Assembly (NCBI GenBank): GCA_003560175.1
Contig: PWIZ01000307.1
Location: 1 to 5,734, forward strand
DNA: 5,734 nucleotides
From: Halomonas sp.
Lineage (GTDB): Bacteria; Pseudomonadota; Gammaproteobacteria; Pseudomonadales; Halomonadaceae
Direction of reading: 5' to 3'
Shown here: piece after piece, positions 1 through 5,734 of the stretch
How the letters are laid out: each line of letters begins with the position of its first letter
How positions within the stretch are numbered: the stretch's first letter is position 1
Notes under the pieces: model-generated
Told to the model about the DNA's origin: nothing
Database searches by the model: none
The model's input: the letters and a program-made list of their open reading frames with translations, nothing else
Position numbers and translations under genes: made by a program

Positions 1-480
1 CCGCTGCAGGCGCTGGTGTCGGAGCCGCTCAAGCCGGTGCTCGACACCGTGGTGATGTCCAACCACGTGCACGGCTATATCAGCCAGTCGGACAAGGGCG
101 ACCTGGTCATCGGCGCCGGCATCGACGGCTACAACGGCTATGGTCAGCGCGGTAGCTACCCCACCGTGGAACACACCCTGCAGGCGATCGTCGAGATGTT
201 CCCGATCTTCTCCCGGGTGCGCATGAACCGCCAGTGGGGCGGCATCGTCGACACCTGCCCGGACGCCTGCCCGATTCTTTCCAAGACCCGGGTCAAGGGA
301 CTCTATTTCAACTGCGGCTGGGGGACCGGCGGCTTCAAGGCCACTCCGGGGTCGGGGCATGTCTTCGCTGCCAGCCTCGCCAAAGGCGAGATGCACTCGA
401 TTGCCGCACCGTTCTCCATCGACCGCTTTCATAGCGGGGCGCTGGTGGATGAACACGGCGCCGCCGGCGTGGCTCACTAA
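1..480 (+). CDS. soxB: Sarcosine oxidase beta subunit, C-terminal part (5' end outside window)
   Basis: This is the last 159 codons of the beta subunit of heterotetrameric sarcosine oxidase; the frame is open from base 1 to the TAA at 478-480. In this family the beta subunit carries the FAD where sarcosine is oxidised, and a covalently bound FMN (histidine-linked, in the part outside the window) at the alpha/beta interface. Visible here are the DAO-fold C-terminal signatures: [14 protein letters not shown] at local residues 79-92, and [17 protein letters not shown] at 103-119, a flavin- and substrate-facing loop. The lysine in GFKATPG (local residue 113) is probably the conserved active-site lysine described for this family, but I cannot number it without the N-terminus. 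The ending [14 protein letters not shown] is typical of SoxB. The full protein is usually a little over 400 residues, so roughly 250 are missing. soxD follows after 12 bp. Subunit identity is secure; the N-terminal dinucleotide motif and the FMN histidine cannot be checked here. Confidence 0.96.
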   Translation, partial: PLQALVSEPLKPVLDTVVMSNHVHGYISQSDKGDLVIGAGIDGYNGYGQRGSYPTVEHTLQAIVEMFPIFSRVRMNRQWGGIVDTCPDACPILSKTRVKGLYFNCGWGTGGFKATPGSGHVFAASLAKGEMHSIAAPFSIDRFHSGALVDEHGAAGVAH

Positions 481-484
481 GGAG
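479..484 (+). promoter_or_regulatory. Ribosome-binding site of soxD, overlapping the soxB stop codon
   Basis: AAGGAG, a near-perfect Shine-Dalgarno sequence, shares its two adenines with the soxB TAA and lies 8 bp before the soxD ATG. A ribosome ending soxB translation would sit over this site, so soxD translation is probably coupled to soxB. It also supports 493 as the soxD start. Confidence 0.8.
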
Positions 485-492
485 ATTTCGCC

Positions 493-849
493 ATGTTCCA
501 TATCTACTGTCCCTATTGCGGCGAGCTCCGGGAAGAGGAGGAATTTCATCCCAGGGGTCAGGCCCATCTCGCTCGACCTGCGGATCCTGAGGCCTGTACC
601 GACGAGGAGTGGGGCGACTACCTGTTCTTCCGTGACAATCCCCGCGGTATCCACCACGAGCTGTGGGTGCACTCCGTGGGGTGCCGCAAGTTCTTCAACA
701 TCACGCGGCATACCGTGAGTTACGAGATCCTCGAGACCTACAAGATGGGTGAGCTGCCGTCGTTCACCGCGGAACACTCCCGGGGCAACAGCACCGAGGC
801 GGCGTCGCGCCAGGCACAGGTCGCGCAACAGGCAGGAGTCCACGTATGA
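493..849 (+). CDS. soxD: Sarcosine oxidase delta subunit (small zinc-binding subunit)
   Basis: This 118-residue protein is the delta subunit of heterotetrameric sarcosine oxidase, a small zinc-binding subunit that packs against the large subunits. The N-terminus reads HIYCPYCGELREEEEFH, giving cysteines C6 and C9. The second half of the site is in HSVGCRKFFNITRHT, giving H60 and C64. This Cys-x2-Cys plus His-x3-Cys arrangement matches the zinc ligands known for SoxD. Other family marks are DPEACTDEEWGDYLFFRDNPRG (residues 31-52) and the HHELWVH segment. The start is supported by an AAGGAG 8 bp upstream and by the cysteines sitting at the expected distance from Met1. The C-terminal tail after about residue 84 (GELPSFTAEHSRGNS, then Ala/Gln-rich to the end) has no zinc-site residues and looks disordered; SoxD proteins are commonly about 90-110 residues, so this one is slightly long. 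The stop overlaps the soxA start as ATGA, indicating coupled translation. Confidence 0.96.
   Translation: MFHIYCPYCGELREEEEFHPRGQAHLARPADPEACTDEEWGDYLFFRDNPRGIHHELWVHSVGCRKFFNITRHTVSYEILETYKMGELPSFTAEHSRGNSTEAASRQAQVAQQAGVHV
834..838 (+). promoter_or_regulatory. Ribosome-binding site of soxA, inside the end of soxD
   Basis: AGGAG lies 7 bp before the soxA ATG at 846, within the last codons of soxD. With the ATGA overlap at 846-849 it supports this start and suggests that soxA is translated by terminating or reinitiating ribosomes as well as by direct initiation. Confidence 0.75.
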
Positions 850-3800
850 GCCAACCCAATCGCCTCGGCCAGGGCGGGCGCATCGACCGCGCCCACACGC
901 TTACCTTCACCTTCAACGGCAAGCGCTTCCAGGGGCATGCCGGCGATACCCTGGCCTCTGCGCTGCTGGCCAACGGCGTGGATATCGTCAATCGCAGCTT
1001 CAAGTATTCCCGGCCGCGGGGCATCGTGGCGGCGGGTGCCGAGGAACCCAATGCCGTGGTTCAGCTCGGCAGCACCGAGGCGGGGCAGGTGCCCAACGTG
1101 CGGGCGACTCAGCAGGCGCTGTTCGATGGCCTGGAGGCGCGCAGCACCAACGGCTGGCCGAACGTGCAGCGCGACATGATGAGTCTGGTCGGCAAGCTGG
1201 GCGGCAAGTTCATGCCGCCCGGGTTCTACTACAAGACCTTTATGGCGCCGGCCTCCCTGTGGATGACCTACGAGAAGTTCATCCGCAAGGGGGCGGGCAT
1301 GGGGCGCAGCCCAGCCGAGAACGATCCGGACATCTACGACCACCTGCATCAGCACTGCGACGTGCTGGTGGTCGGGGCCGGCCCCGCGGGACTCGCCGCC
1401 GCGCTGGCCGCGGCGAGCGGCGGCGCCCGGGTGATCCTCGTCGACGAGCAGGAAGAGGTGGGTGGCTCGCTGCTGGACACCCGTGAGACTCTCGATGGCA
1501 AGCCGGCACACCAGTGGGTTGCCGAGGCCCAGCAAGAACTGGCCGGTATGGATAACGTGGTGCTGCTGCCGCGTACCACCGCCAACGGCTATCACGATCA
1601 CAATTTCGTGACGCTTCATGAGCGTCGCACCGAGCATCTCGGTGAGACGGCGCCCCTGCTCGACGGTCGTCGACAGGTGCGCTCGCGCATGCATCGCGTG
1701 CGGGCTGGCCGAGTGGTGCTGGCCACCGGAACCCATGAGCGGCCGCTGGTCTACGCCAACAACGATGTGCCGGGCAACCTGGTGGCCGGCGCCGTGTCGA
1801 CCTACATTCGTCGCTACGGCGTGATTCCCGGTCGGCGGCTGGTGCTCTCCACCAGCAATGATCACGCCTACCGTGCTGCCCTGGACTGGCATGAACTTGG
1901 AAAAGCGTCCGGCCGTGAGGTGGTGGCCATCGCCGACGCCCGTGCCAATCCCGACGGCGAGCTGGTCGAGCAGGCCCGTGCCCTGGGGATCCGCATCATC
2001 ACCGGCAGCGCGGTGATCGAGGCCAGGGGCGACACGCGTGTCAGTGGCGCCCGGGTGGCGAAGGTCGACCTGGAAGGCTTTCGCGTCGTCGGCGAGATCG
2101 AGACCCTGGCCTGCGACACCATCGCCAGCTCCGGCGGCTACAGCCCGGTCATCCACCTGGCCTCCCACACGGGAGGGCGGCCGACCTGGCGTGACGACCT
2201 GCTGGCCTTCGTTCCCACCCTGGTGAAGGGCGTCAGTGCTGCCGGGGGTGCCCAGGGCATCACCGCCACCGCCGAGGTCCTGGCAGACGGCGTGGCAGCG
2301 GGCCGTCAGGCGGCCAGCGATGCCGGCTTCGAGGCGGCGTCGGTGTGCCTGCCGCAGGTCGCCGCGCGTCGCGACGGTGTCGCCTGCGCCCTCTATCAAG
2401 TGCCCCACGAGAAGGCGACGCTGCGGGCGCCCAAGCAGTTCGTCGACCTGCAGAACGACGTCACCGCCGCGGGCATCGAGCTGGCAACCCGGGAGGGCTT
2501 CGAGTCCATCGAGCACGTCAAGCGCTATACGGCCATGGGCTTCGGCACCGACCAGGGCAAGCTTGGCAACATCAACGGCATGGCCGTCGCCGCCCGCTGC
2601 CTGGGGAAGTCGATTCCCGAGGTTGGCACCACGGTGTTCCGCCCCAACTACACCCCGGTGACCTTCGGTGCCATCGTCGGTCGCCACTGTGGGGAGCTGT
2701 TCGATCCCGAGCGCCACACCGCCCTGCACCAGTGGCACCTGGAGCAGGGTGCCGAGTTCGAGGAGGTGGGCCAGTGGAAGCGCCCCTGGTACTTTCCACA
2801 AGTCCGCCCCGGCGCCGCCAACAGTGAACGTGAGAGCATGGCGGAGGCGGTGGCGCGGGAATGCCTCGCCGTGCGAGAGGCAGTGGGGATTCTCGATGCC
2901 TCGACGCTGGGCAAGATCGATATCCAGGGTCCTGACGCCCGTGAATTCCTGGGGCGGGTCTATACCAACAAGTGGGCCAAGCTGGCGCCCGGCCGCGTGC
3001 GCTACGGGTTGATGTGCAAGGACGACGGCATGGTGTTCGATGACGGCACCACCAGCTGCCTGGGCGAGAACCACTTCCTGATGACCACCACCACCGGCGG
3101 CGCGGCCGGCGTGCTGGAGTGGCTGGAGCTGTGGCATCAGACCGAGTGGCCGGAACTGCAGGTCTATTTCACCTCGGTGACCGACCACTGGGCGACCATG
3201 ACCATCACCGGGCCCGAGGCGCGCAAGCTGCTGGCCGAGCTGAGCGATATCGACCTGGACCGCGAGGCGTTCACGTTCATGGACTGGCGCGAGGGGTGCG
3301 TGGCCAACGTCCCCGCCCGCGTGTTCCGCATCTCCTTCACCGGCGAGCTCGCCTACGAGATCAACGTCCAGGCCAACTATGCCCGGCACGTCTGGGAGGC
3401 GCTGTTCGCCCACGGCGAGAAATACGGTCTGACCCCCTATGGCACCGAGACCATGCACGTGCTGAGGGCGGAAAAGGGCTTCATCATTGCCGGCCAGGAG
3501 ACCGACGGTTCGGTGACCCCAGAGGATCTCGGCATGCAGTGGTGCGTGGGGTACGACAAGCCGTTCTCCTGGATCGGCCAGCGAGCGCTGACGCGTCCAG
3601 ACACATCGCGCACCGACCGCAAGCAGCTGGTGGGCCTCAAACCCAGAGACCCCAAGGTGGTGCTGGAGGAGGGCGCGCAGATCATCCTGGATCCGAACCA
3701 CGCGATTCCCATGCCGATGGTGGGGCACGTGACCTCGAGCTACTACAGCCCGACCCTGGACTCGGGCTTTGCCCTGGCGGTGGTCAAGGGCGGACAGCAG

Positions 3801-3908
3801 AAGATGGGCGAGACCGTCTACCTGCCCATGGCCGACGGCCAGACCCACGAGGCCGACATCGTCAGCCCGATCTTCATCGACCCCAAGGGGGAGCGCCAGA
3901 ATGTCTAA
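846..3908 (+). CDS. soxA: Sarcosine oxidase alpha subunit (NAD- and folate-binding)
   Basis: The 1020-residue alpha subunit of heterotetrameric sarcosine oxidase passes the methyl-derived carbon of sarcosine to tetrahydrofolate, forming 5,10-methylene-THF, and holds a bound NAD+. Domains in order: a ferredoxin-fold N-terminal domain (about 15-105, TFTFNGKRFQGHAGDTLASALL onward); a Rossmann-type disulfide-oxidoreductase-like region (about 168-500) with GAGPAG at 177-182 and ATGTHERPLVYANNDVPG at 293-310; a BFD-like helical segment (about 528-590, DLQNDVTAAGIE, GMGT-like MGFGTDQGK); and a C-terminal aminomethyltransferase (GcvT-like) domain (about 645-1010). In the last, the GMVFDDGTT stretch holds D732-D733, at the position of the catalytic aspartate of the glycine-cleavage T-protein, and GELAYEINV and MHVLRAEKGFIIAGQETDG are also family marks. 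No cysteine occurs before C171, and none lies in the BFD-like segment before C585, fitting a subunit that binds NAD+ and folate rather than iron-sulfur. Length is at the upper end for SoxA (about 965-1010 usual). It overlaps soxD by 4 bp and soxG by 8 bp. Confidence 0.97.
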   Translation: MSQPNRLGQGGRIDRAHTLTFTFNGKRFQGHAGDTLASALLANGVDIVNRSFKYSRPRGIVAAGAEEPNAVVQLGSTEAGQVPNVRATQQALFDGLEARSTNGWPNVQRDMMSLVGKLGGKFMPPGFYYKTFMAPASLWMTYEKFIRKGAGMGRSPAENDPDIYDHLHQHCDVLVVGAGPAGLAAALAAASGGARVILVDEQEEVGGSLLDTRETLDGKPAHQWVAEAQQELAGMDNVVLLPRTTANGYHDHNFVTLHERRTEHLGETAPLLDGRRQVRSRMHRVRAGRVVLATGTHERPLVYANNDVPGNLVAGAVSTYIRRYGVIPGRRLVLSTSNDHAYRAALDWHELGKASGREVVAIADARANPDGELVEQARALGIRIITGSAVIEARGDTRVSGARVAKVDLEGFRVVGEIETLACDTIASSGGYSPVIHLASHTGGRPTWRDDLLAFVPTLVKGVSAAGGAQGITATAEVLADGVAAGRQAASDAGFEAASVCLPQVAARRDGVACALYQVPHEKATLRAPKQFVDLQNDVTAAGIELATREGFESIEHVKRYTAMGFGTDQGKLGNINGMAVAARCLGKSIPEVGTTVFRPNYTPVTFGAIVGRHCGELFDPERHTALHQWHLEQGAEFEEVGQWKRPWYFPQVRPGAANSERESMAEAVARECLAVREAVGILDASTLGKIDIQGPDAREFLGRVYTNKWAKLAPGRVRYGLMCKDDGMVFDDGTTSCLGENHFLMTTTTGGAAGVLEWLELWHQTEWPELQVYFTSVTDHWATMTITGPEARKLLAELSDIDLDREAFTFMDWREGCVANVPARVFRISFTGELAYEINVQANYARHVWEALFAHGEKYGLTPYGTETMHVLRAEKGFIIAGQETDGSVTPEDLGMQWCVGYDKPFSWIGQRALTRPDTSRTDRKQLVGLKPRDPKVVLEEGAQIILDPNHAIPMPMVGHVTSSYYSPTLDSGFALAVVKGGQQKMGETVYLPMADGQTHEADIVSPIFIDPKGERQNV
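3885..3893 (+). promoter_or_regulatory. Ribosome-binding site of soxG, inside the end of soxA
   Basis: AAGGGGGAG ends 7 bp before the ATG at 3901. It decides the soxG start: the same frame is open upstream to an ATG at 3769 well inside soxA, but only the 3901 start has a purine-rich site and gives the expected SoxG N-terminus (MSNVAIFD). Confidence 0.7.
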
Positions 3909-4536
3909 CGTCGCCATCTTCGATACCCGCTCCGAGGCCAAGATCCCGGTGGAGTCGCCGCTGGCCTACGCCTACCGCCGTTCGGGAGCGCCGGCTCCCA
4001 CCACCCGGAGTCGAGCGACGCTGCGCGAGCGGCCTTTTCTCGGACACCTGATCCTGCGGGGTGGCGCCATCGTTCTCGACGAGGCGGTCCGCGAGGTGCT
4101 CGGCGTCTCGTTGCCCGGTGAGCCCCAGGGCCTGGTCCATGACGCCGAGGGCGAGCGTTCCCTTCAGTGGCTGTCTCCCGACGAGTGGCTGGTGATCGTG
4201 CCCGGGGGCGAGGAGTTCGCGCTGGAGAATCGGCTGCGTGAGGCACTGGCCGGCGCCCACTTCGCCATCAGCAACGTCAGCGGCGGCCAGACCCTGATCG
4301 AGCTGGAGGGCGAGGCCGCCCGCGAGCTGCTGATGAAGTCGGTGATCTACGATGTGCATCCCGGCCACTTTCCGGTCGGCAAGGGCGTCACCACGGTCTT
4401 TGCCAAGACCGCGGTGATTCTGCGCCGGCCCAGCGAGTCACGCTGGGAGCTGGTGGTACGCCGCAGCTTCGCCGATTACACCTATCGATGGCTGCTGGAT
4501 GCCGGCGAAGAGTTCGGCATCGGCGTCGCACGCTGA
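3901..4536 (+). CDS. soxG: Sarcosine oxidase gamma subunit
   Basis: This 211-residue protein is the gamma subunit of heterotetrameric sarcosine oxidase. In known structures this subunit resembles part of the GcvT/aminomethyltransferase fold and packs against the alpha subunit; it is not thought to hold a cofactor, and its role appears structural. Family marks seen here: RPFLGHLILRG (residues 44-54), LQWLSPDEWLVIVPGG (88-103), ISNVSGGQTLIELEGEAARELL (123-144), DVHPGHFPVGKG (151-162) and RRSFADYTYRWLLDAG (187-202). The start at 3901 is chosen over the upstream in-frame ATG at 3769 because the extra 44 residues would be an out-of-frame reading of soxA, and because a good ribosome-binding site precedes 3901. 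The gene overlaps the soxA end by 8 bp, so the two are very likely translationally coupled. Length is usual for the family (about 200). The family call is firm; the biochemical role of the subunit is less well defined. Confidence 0.95.
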   Translation: MSNVAIFDTRSEAKIPVESPLAYAYRRSGAPAPTTRSRATLRERPFLGHLILRGGAIVLDEAVREVLGVSLPGEPQGLVHDAEGERSLQWLSPDEWLVIVPGGEEFALENRLREALAGAHFAISNVSGGQTLIELEGEAARELLMKSVIYDVHPGHFPVGKGVTTVFAKTAVILRRPSESRWELVVRRSFADYTYRWLLDAGEEFGIGVAR

Positions 4537-4554
4537 TCCCCGGCCTGCTGCGTC

Positions 4555-4559
4555 AGGAG
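4555..4559 (+). promoter_or_regulatory. Ribosome-binding site of purU
   Basis: AGGAG lies 7 bp before the ATG at 4567, in the 30 bp gap after soxG. The gap holds no hairpin that I can recognise as a terminator, so purU probably stays on the sox transcript. Confidence 0.75.
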
Positions 4560-4566
4560 ACAACCC

Positions 4567-5454
4567 ATGAGTACTACGAATCGTCGTGCCGATATCAGCA
4601 CCGACACCTGGATTCTCACGGCCCAGTGCCCCAGCCGGCTGGGCACGGTGGACGTGGTCACCCGCTTCCTCAAGGAGAGCGGTTGCTACATCACGGAACA
4701 GCAGTCCTTCGACGACCGCCTCGCCGACCGGTTTTTCATCCGCACCGAATTCATACCCCAGAACGCCGCCTTTGATGCCGAGACGTTCCAGGCCACCTTC
4801 GTGGCCCGGGCAGACGATTTCGAGATGGTCTTCGAACTCACCGCGCCGGGCGCGCGCATTCCGGTGGTGATCATGGTCTCCAAGGCGGATCACTGCCTGA
4901 ATGACCTGCTGTACCGTTACCGTACCGGCCAGCTGTCGATCGAGATTCGCGCCGTGGTATCGAATCATCCCGACCTGGAAGCGTTGGCGACCTGGCACGG
5001 GCTGCCCTATCACCACTTCCCGATCACGCCCGAGACCAAGCCCGAGCAGGAGGCGCAGGTGGCCCGGGTGATCGAGGAGACCGGTGCCGAGCTGGTGATC
5101 CTGGCCCGCTACATGCAGGTGCTCTCCAGCGACATGTGCGAGAGGCTCAGCGGCCGTGCCATCAATATCCACCACTCGCTGCTGCCGGGCTTCAAGGGGG
5201 CGAAACCCTACCACCAGGCCTACGAGAAGGGCGTGAAGCTGGTTGGTGCGACAGCCCACTATATCAACGACGATCTGGACGAGGGGCCGATCATCACTCA
5301 GGCGGTCGAGGCGGTCAGCCATGCCGACTACCCGGAGGACCTGGTGGCCAAGGGACGAGATATCGAGTGTCTGGCCCTGGCGAAGGCCGTGGCCCTGCAC
5401 GTGGAACGCCGCGTCTTCCTGCACGCCAGGCGCACCGTGATCTTCGAGCGCTAG
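4567..5454 (+). CDS. purU: Formyltetrahydrofolate deformylase
   Basis: This 295-residue enzyme hydrolyses 10-formyl-THF to formate and THF in the cytoplasm. An N-terminal ACT-like regulatory domain (about residues 14-92) begins [21 protein letters not shown] and is followed by a formyltransferase-fold catalytic domain (about 97-285). The catalytic set shared with PurN-type formyltransferases is present: N200 and H202 in [20 protein letters not shown], and D238 in [17 protein letters not shown], with H231 at the start of that motif. [14 protein letters not shown] at 104-117 is also typical of PurU. Length is close to the family norm (about 280-290), with a slightly extended N-terminus before the ACT domain. 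In E. coli the ACT domain senses the methionine/glycine balance; whether this copy does so is not visible. Its place behind soxG fits removal of surplus formyl-THF and return of free THF to SoxA during sarcosine breakdown. A similar sox-purU order is known in Pseudomonas. This may be a catabolic paralogue, with a housekeeping purU elsewhere. Confidence 0.96.
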   Translation: MSTTNRRADISTDTWILTAQCPSRLGTVDVVTRFLKESGCYITEQQSFDDRLADRFFIRTEFIPQNAAFDAETFQATFVARADDFEMVFELTAPGARIPVVIMVSKADHCLNDLLYRYRTGQLSIEIRAVVSNHPDLEALATWHGLPYHHFPITPETKPEQEAQVARVIEETGAELVILARYMQVLSSDMCERLSGRAINIHHSLLPGFKGAKPYHQAYEKGVKLVGATAHYINDDLDEGPIITQAVEAVSHADYPEDLVAKGRDIECLALAKAVALHVERRVFLHARRTVIFER

Positions 5455-5492
5455 CCAAGATAACGACAATAATTCTGGTAGGGGTAACCAGC
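5455..5492 (+). other. Short AT-rich gap between purU and sdaA, including the sdaA ribosome-binding site
   Basis: The 38 bp gap contains an unusually AT-rich run for this window (about 5460-5476, GATAACGACAATAATTC-like) followed by AGGGG at 5480-5484, 8 bp before the sdaA ATG. There is no stem-loop with a T-tract, so no intrinsic terminator. AATAAT at 5468-5473 resembles a -10 hexamer, but no good -35 lies 16-18 bp upstream and transcription would begin almost on the ribosome-binding site, so I do not call a promoter. The AT richness more likely keeps the initiation region unstructured. Confidence 0.55.
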
Positions 5493-5734
5493 ATGCCAAT
5501 CAGCATCTTCGATCTGTTCAAGGTCGGTATCGGGCCGTCGAGCTCCCACACGGTGGGCCCCATGCGGGCCGCCTTCGACTTCGTCGGCGAGCTCAAGGAG
5601 CGAGAACGGCTCGAGCGCGTGGCGCGCATCGAGGTTCAGCTGTTCGGTTCGCTCTCCGCCACCGGCATCGGCCACGGCACCGACCGGGCGGTGATCATGG
5701 GGCTGATGGGTGAGCGGCCGGACCGCATCGACCC
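5493..5734 (+). CDS. sdaA: L-serine ammonia-lyase, iron-sulfur type, N-terminal part (3' end outside window)
   Basis: The first 80 codons of a serine dehydratase that converts L-serine to pyruvate and ammonia in the cytoplasm using an oxygen-sensitive 4Fe-4S cluster. The N-terminus [18 protein letters not shown] (residues 3-20) and the following VGPMRAA are the hallmark of the family and align with the start of E. coli SdaA and SdaB. A second conserved stretch, [20 protein letters not shown], lies at 52-71. The start is fixed by this match and by AGGGG 8 bp upstream. The full protein is usually about 455 residues, so most of the beta domain and all of the alpha domain with the cluster-binding cysteines lie outside the window. 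The symbol follows the general family; this could equally be named sdaB or tdcG, which are paralogues of the same single-chain type. Position after sox-purU suggests it drains serine made from sarcosine-derived glycine and methylene-THF. It could still have its own promoter. Confidence 0.94.
   Translation, partial: MPISIFDLFKVGIGPSSSHTVGPMRAAFDFVGELKERERLERVARIEVQLFGSLSATGIGHGTDRAVIMGLMGERPDRID

Noticed and set aside
3769..3900. Upstream in-frame start that would extend SoxG by 44 residues
   Set aside because: The added residues are a frame-shifted reading of the soxA C-terminus, and the ribosome-binding site and family N-terminus both point to 3901.
738..3941. 1067-residue open frame on the - strand as a gene
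   Set aside because: It lies antisense and in codon register to soxA, which has clear domains and motifs. The translation is His/Gly/Ala/Val-rich with no recognisable domain, and the frame stays open only because soxA lacks TTA, CTA and TCA codons.
3119..4051. 310-residue + strand open frame
   Set aside because: Out-of-frame reading of the soxA 3' end and soxG 5' end; the translation is Arg/Gly/Pro-rich in the way typical of GC-rich shadows.
4537..4566. Possible terminator or regulatory hairpin between soxG and purU
   Set aside because: The 30 bp gap has no stem-loop with a T-tract that I can find by eye and is mostly taken up by the purU ribosome-binding site.
5443..5473. Possible promoter before sdaA (TTCGAG ... 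AATAAT)
   Set aside because: The -35 match is weak, the spacer is about 19 bp, and the start of transcription would fall on the ribosome-binding site, leaving almost no leader.
4438..5499. 353-residue open frame on the - strand as a gene
   Set aside because: Antisense shadow of purU in the same register; no recognisable motif, and it runs into soxG and the gap before sdaA.
1..5734. Search for a mobile element, CRISPR array, tRNA/rRNA gene or riboswitch
   Set aside because: Coding sequence fills nearly the whole window, the largest gap is 38 bp, and I saw no inverted or direct repeats beyond ordinary GC-rich low-complexity runs.

Overview
The window is a GC-rich, tightly packed, single-strand stretch of a bacterial catabolic operon: soxB (3' end only) - soxD - soxA - soxG - purU - sdaA (5' end only), all on the + strand. 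The four sox genes encode the beta, delta, alpha and gamma subunits of heterotetrameric sarcosine oxidase. purU encodes formyltetrahydrofolate deformylase and sdaA an iron-sulfur L-serine ammonia-lyase. Gene order and sequence style suggest a gammaproteobacterium. A Halomonas-type or Pseudomonas-related organism that degrades glycine betaine is my best guess, but this rests on remembered resemblance and gene order, not on a search.

Layout: 1-480 is the C-terminal part of SoxB. soxD follows after 12 bp, with its ribosome-binding site overlapping the soxB stop. soxD and soxA share an ATGA overlap. soxA and soxG overlap by 8 bp. purU follows after 30 bp and sdaA after 38 bp. No gap exceeds 40 bp, so there is no unexplained intergenic region. 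I see no RNA gene, mobile element, CRISPR array or rho-independent terminator. The operon promoter must lie upstream of the window.

How the genes fit together (pathway knowledge plus inference): sarcosine oxidase oxidatively demethylates sarcosine to glycine, passing the methyl-derived carbon to tetrahydrofolate (THF) as 5,10-methylene-THF and making hydrogen peroxide. Glycine plus methylene-THF can be turned into serine by serine hydroxymethyltransferase (glyA, often beside soxB but not visible here). SdaA would deaminate serine to pyruvate. PurU hydrolyses 10-formyl-THF to formate and THF, which unloads surplus one-carbon units and regenerates the acceptor SoxA needs. The cluster reads as a sarcosine-to-pyruvate-plus-formate module.

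I found no previously undescribed system. The points most worth checking are the absence of cysteines from the two iron-sulfur-like regions of SoxA, the placement of purU and sdaA downstream of sox, and the unusual C-terminal tail of SoxD. The very long open frames on the - strand over soxA and purU are codon-composition shadows.
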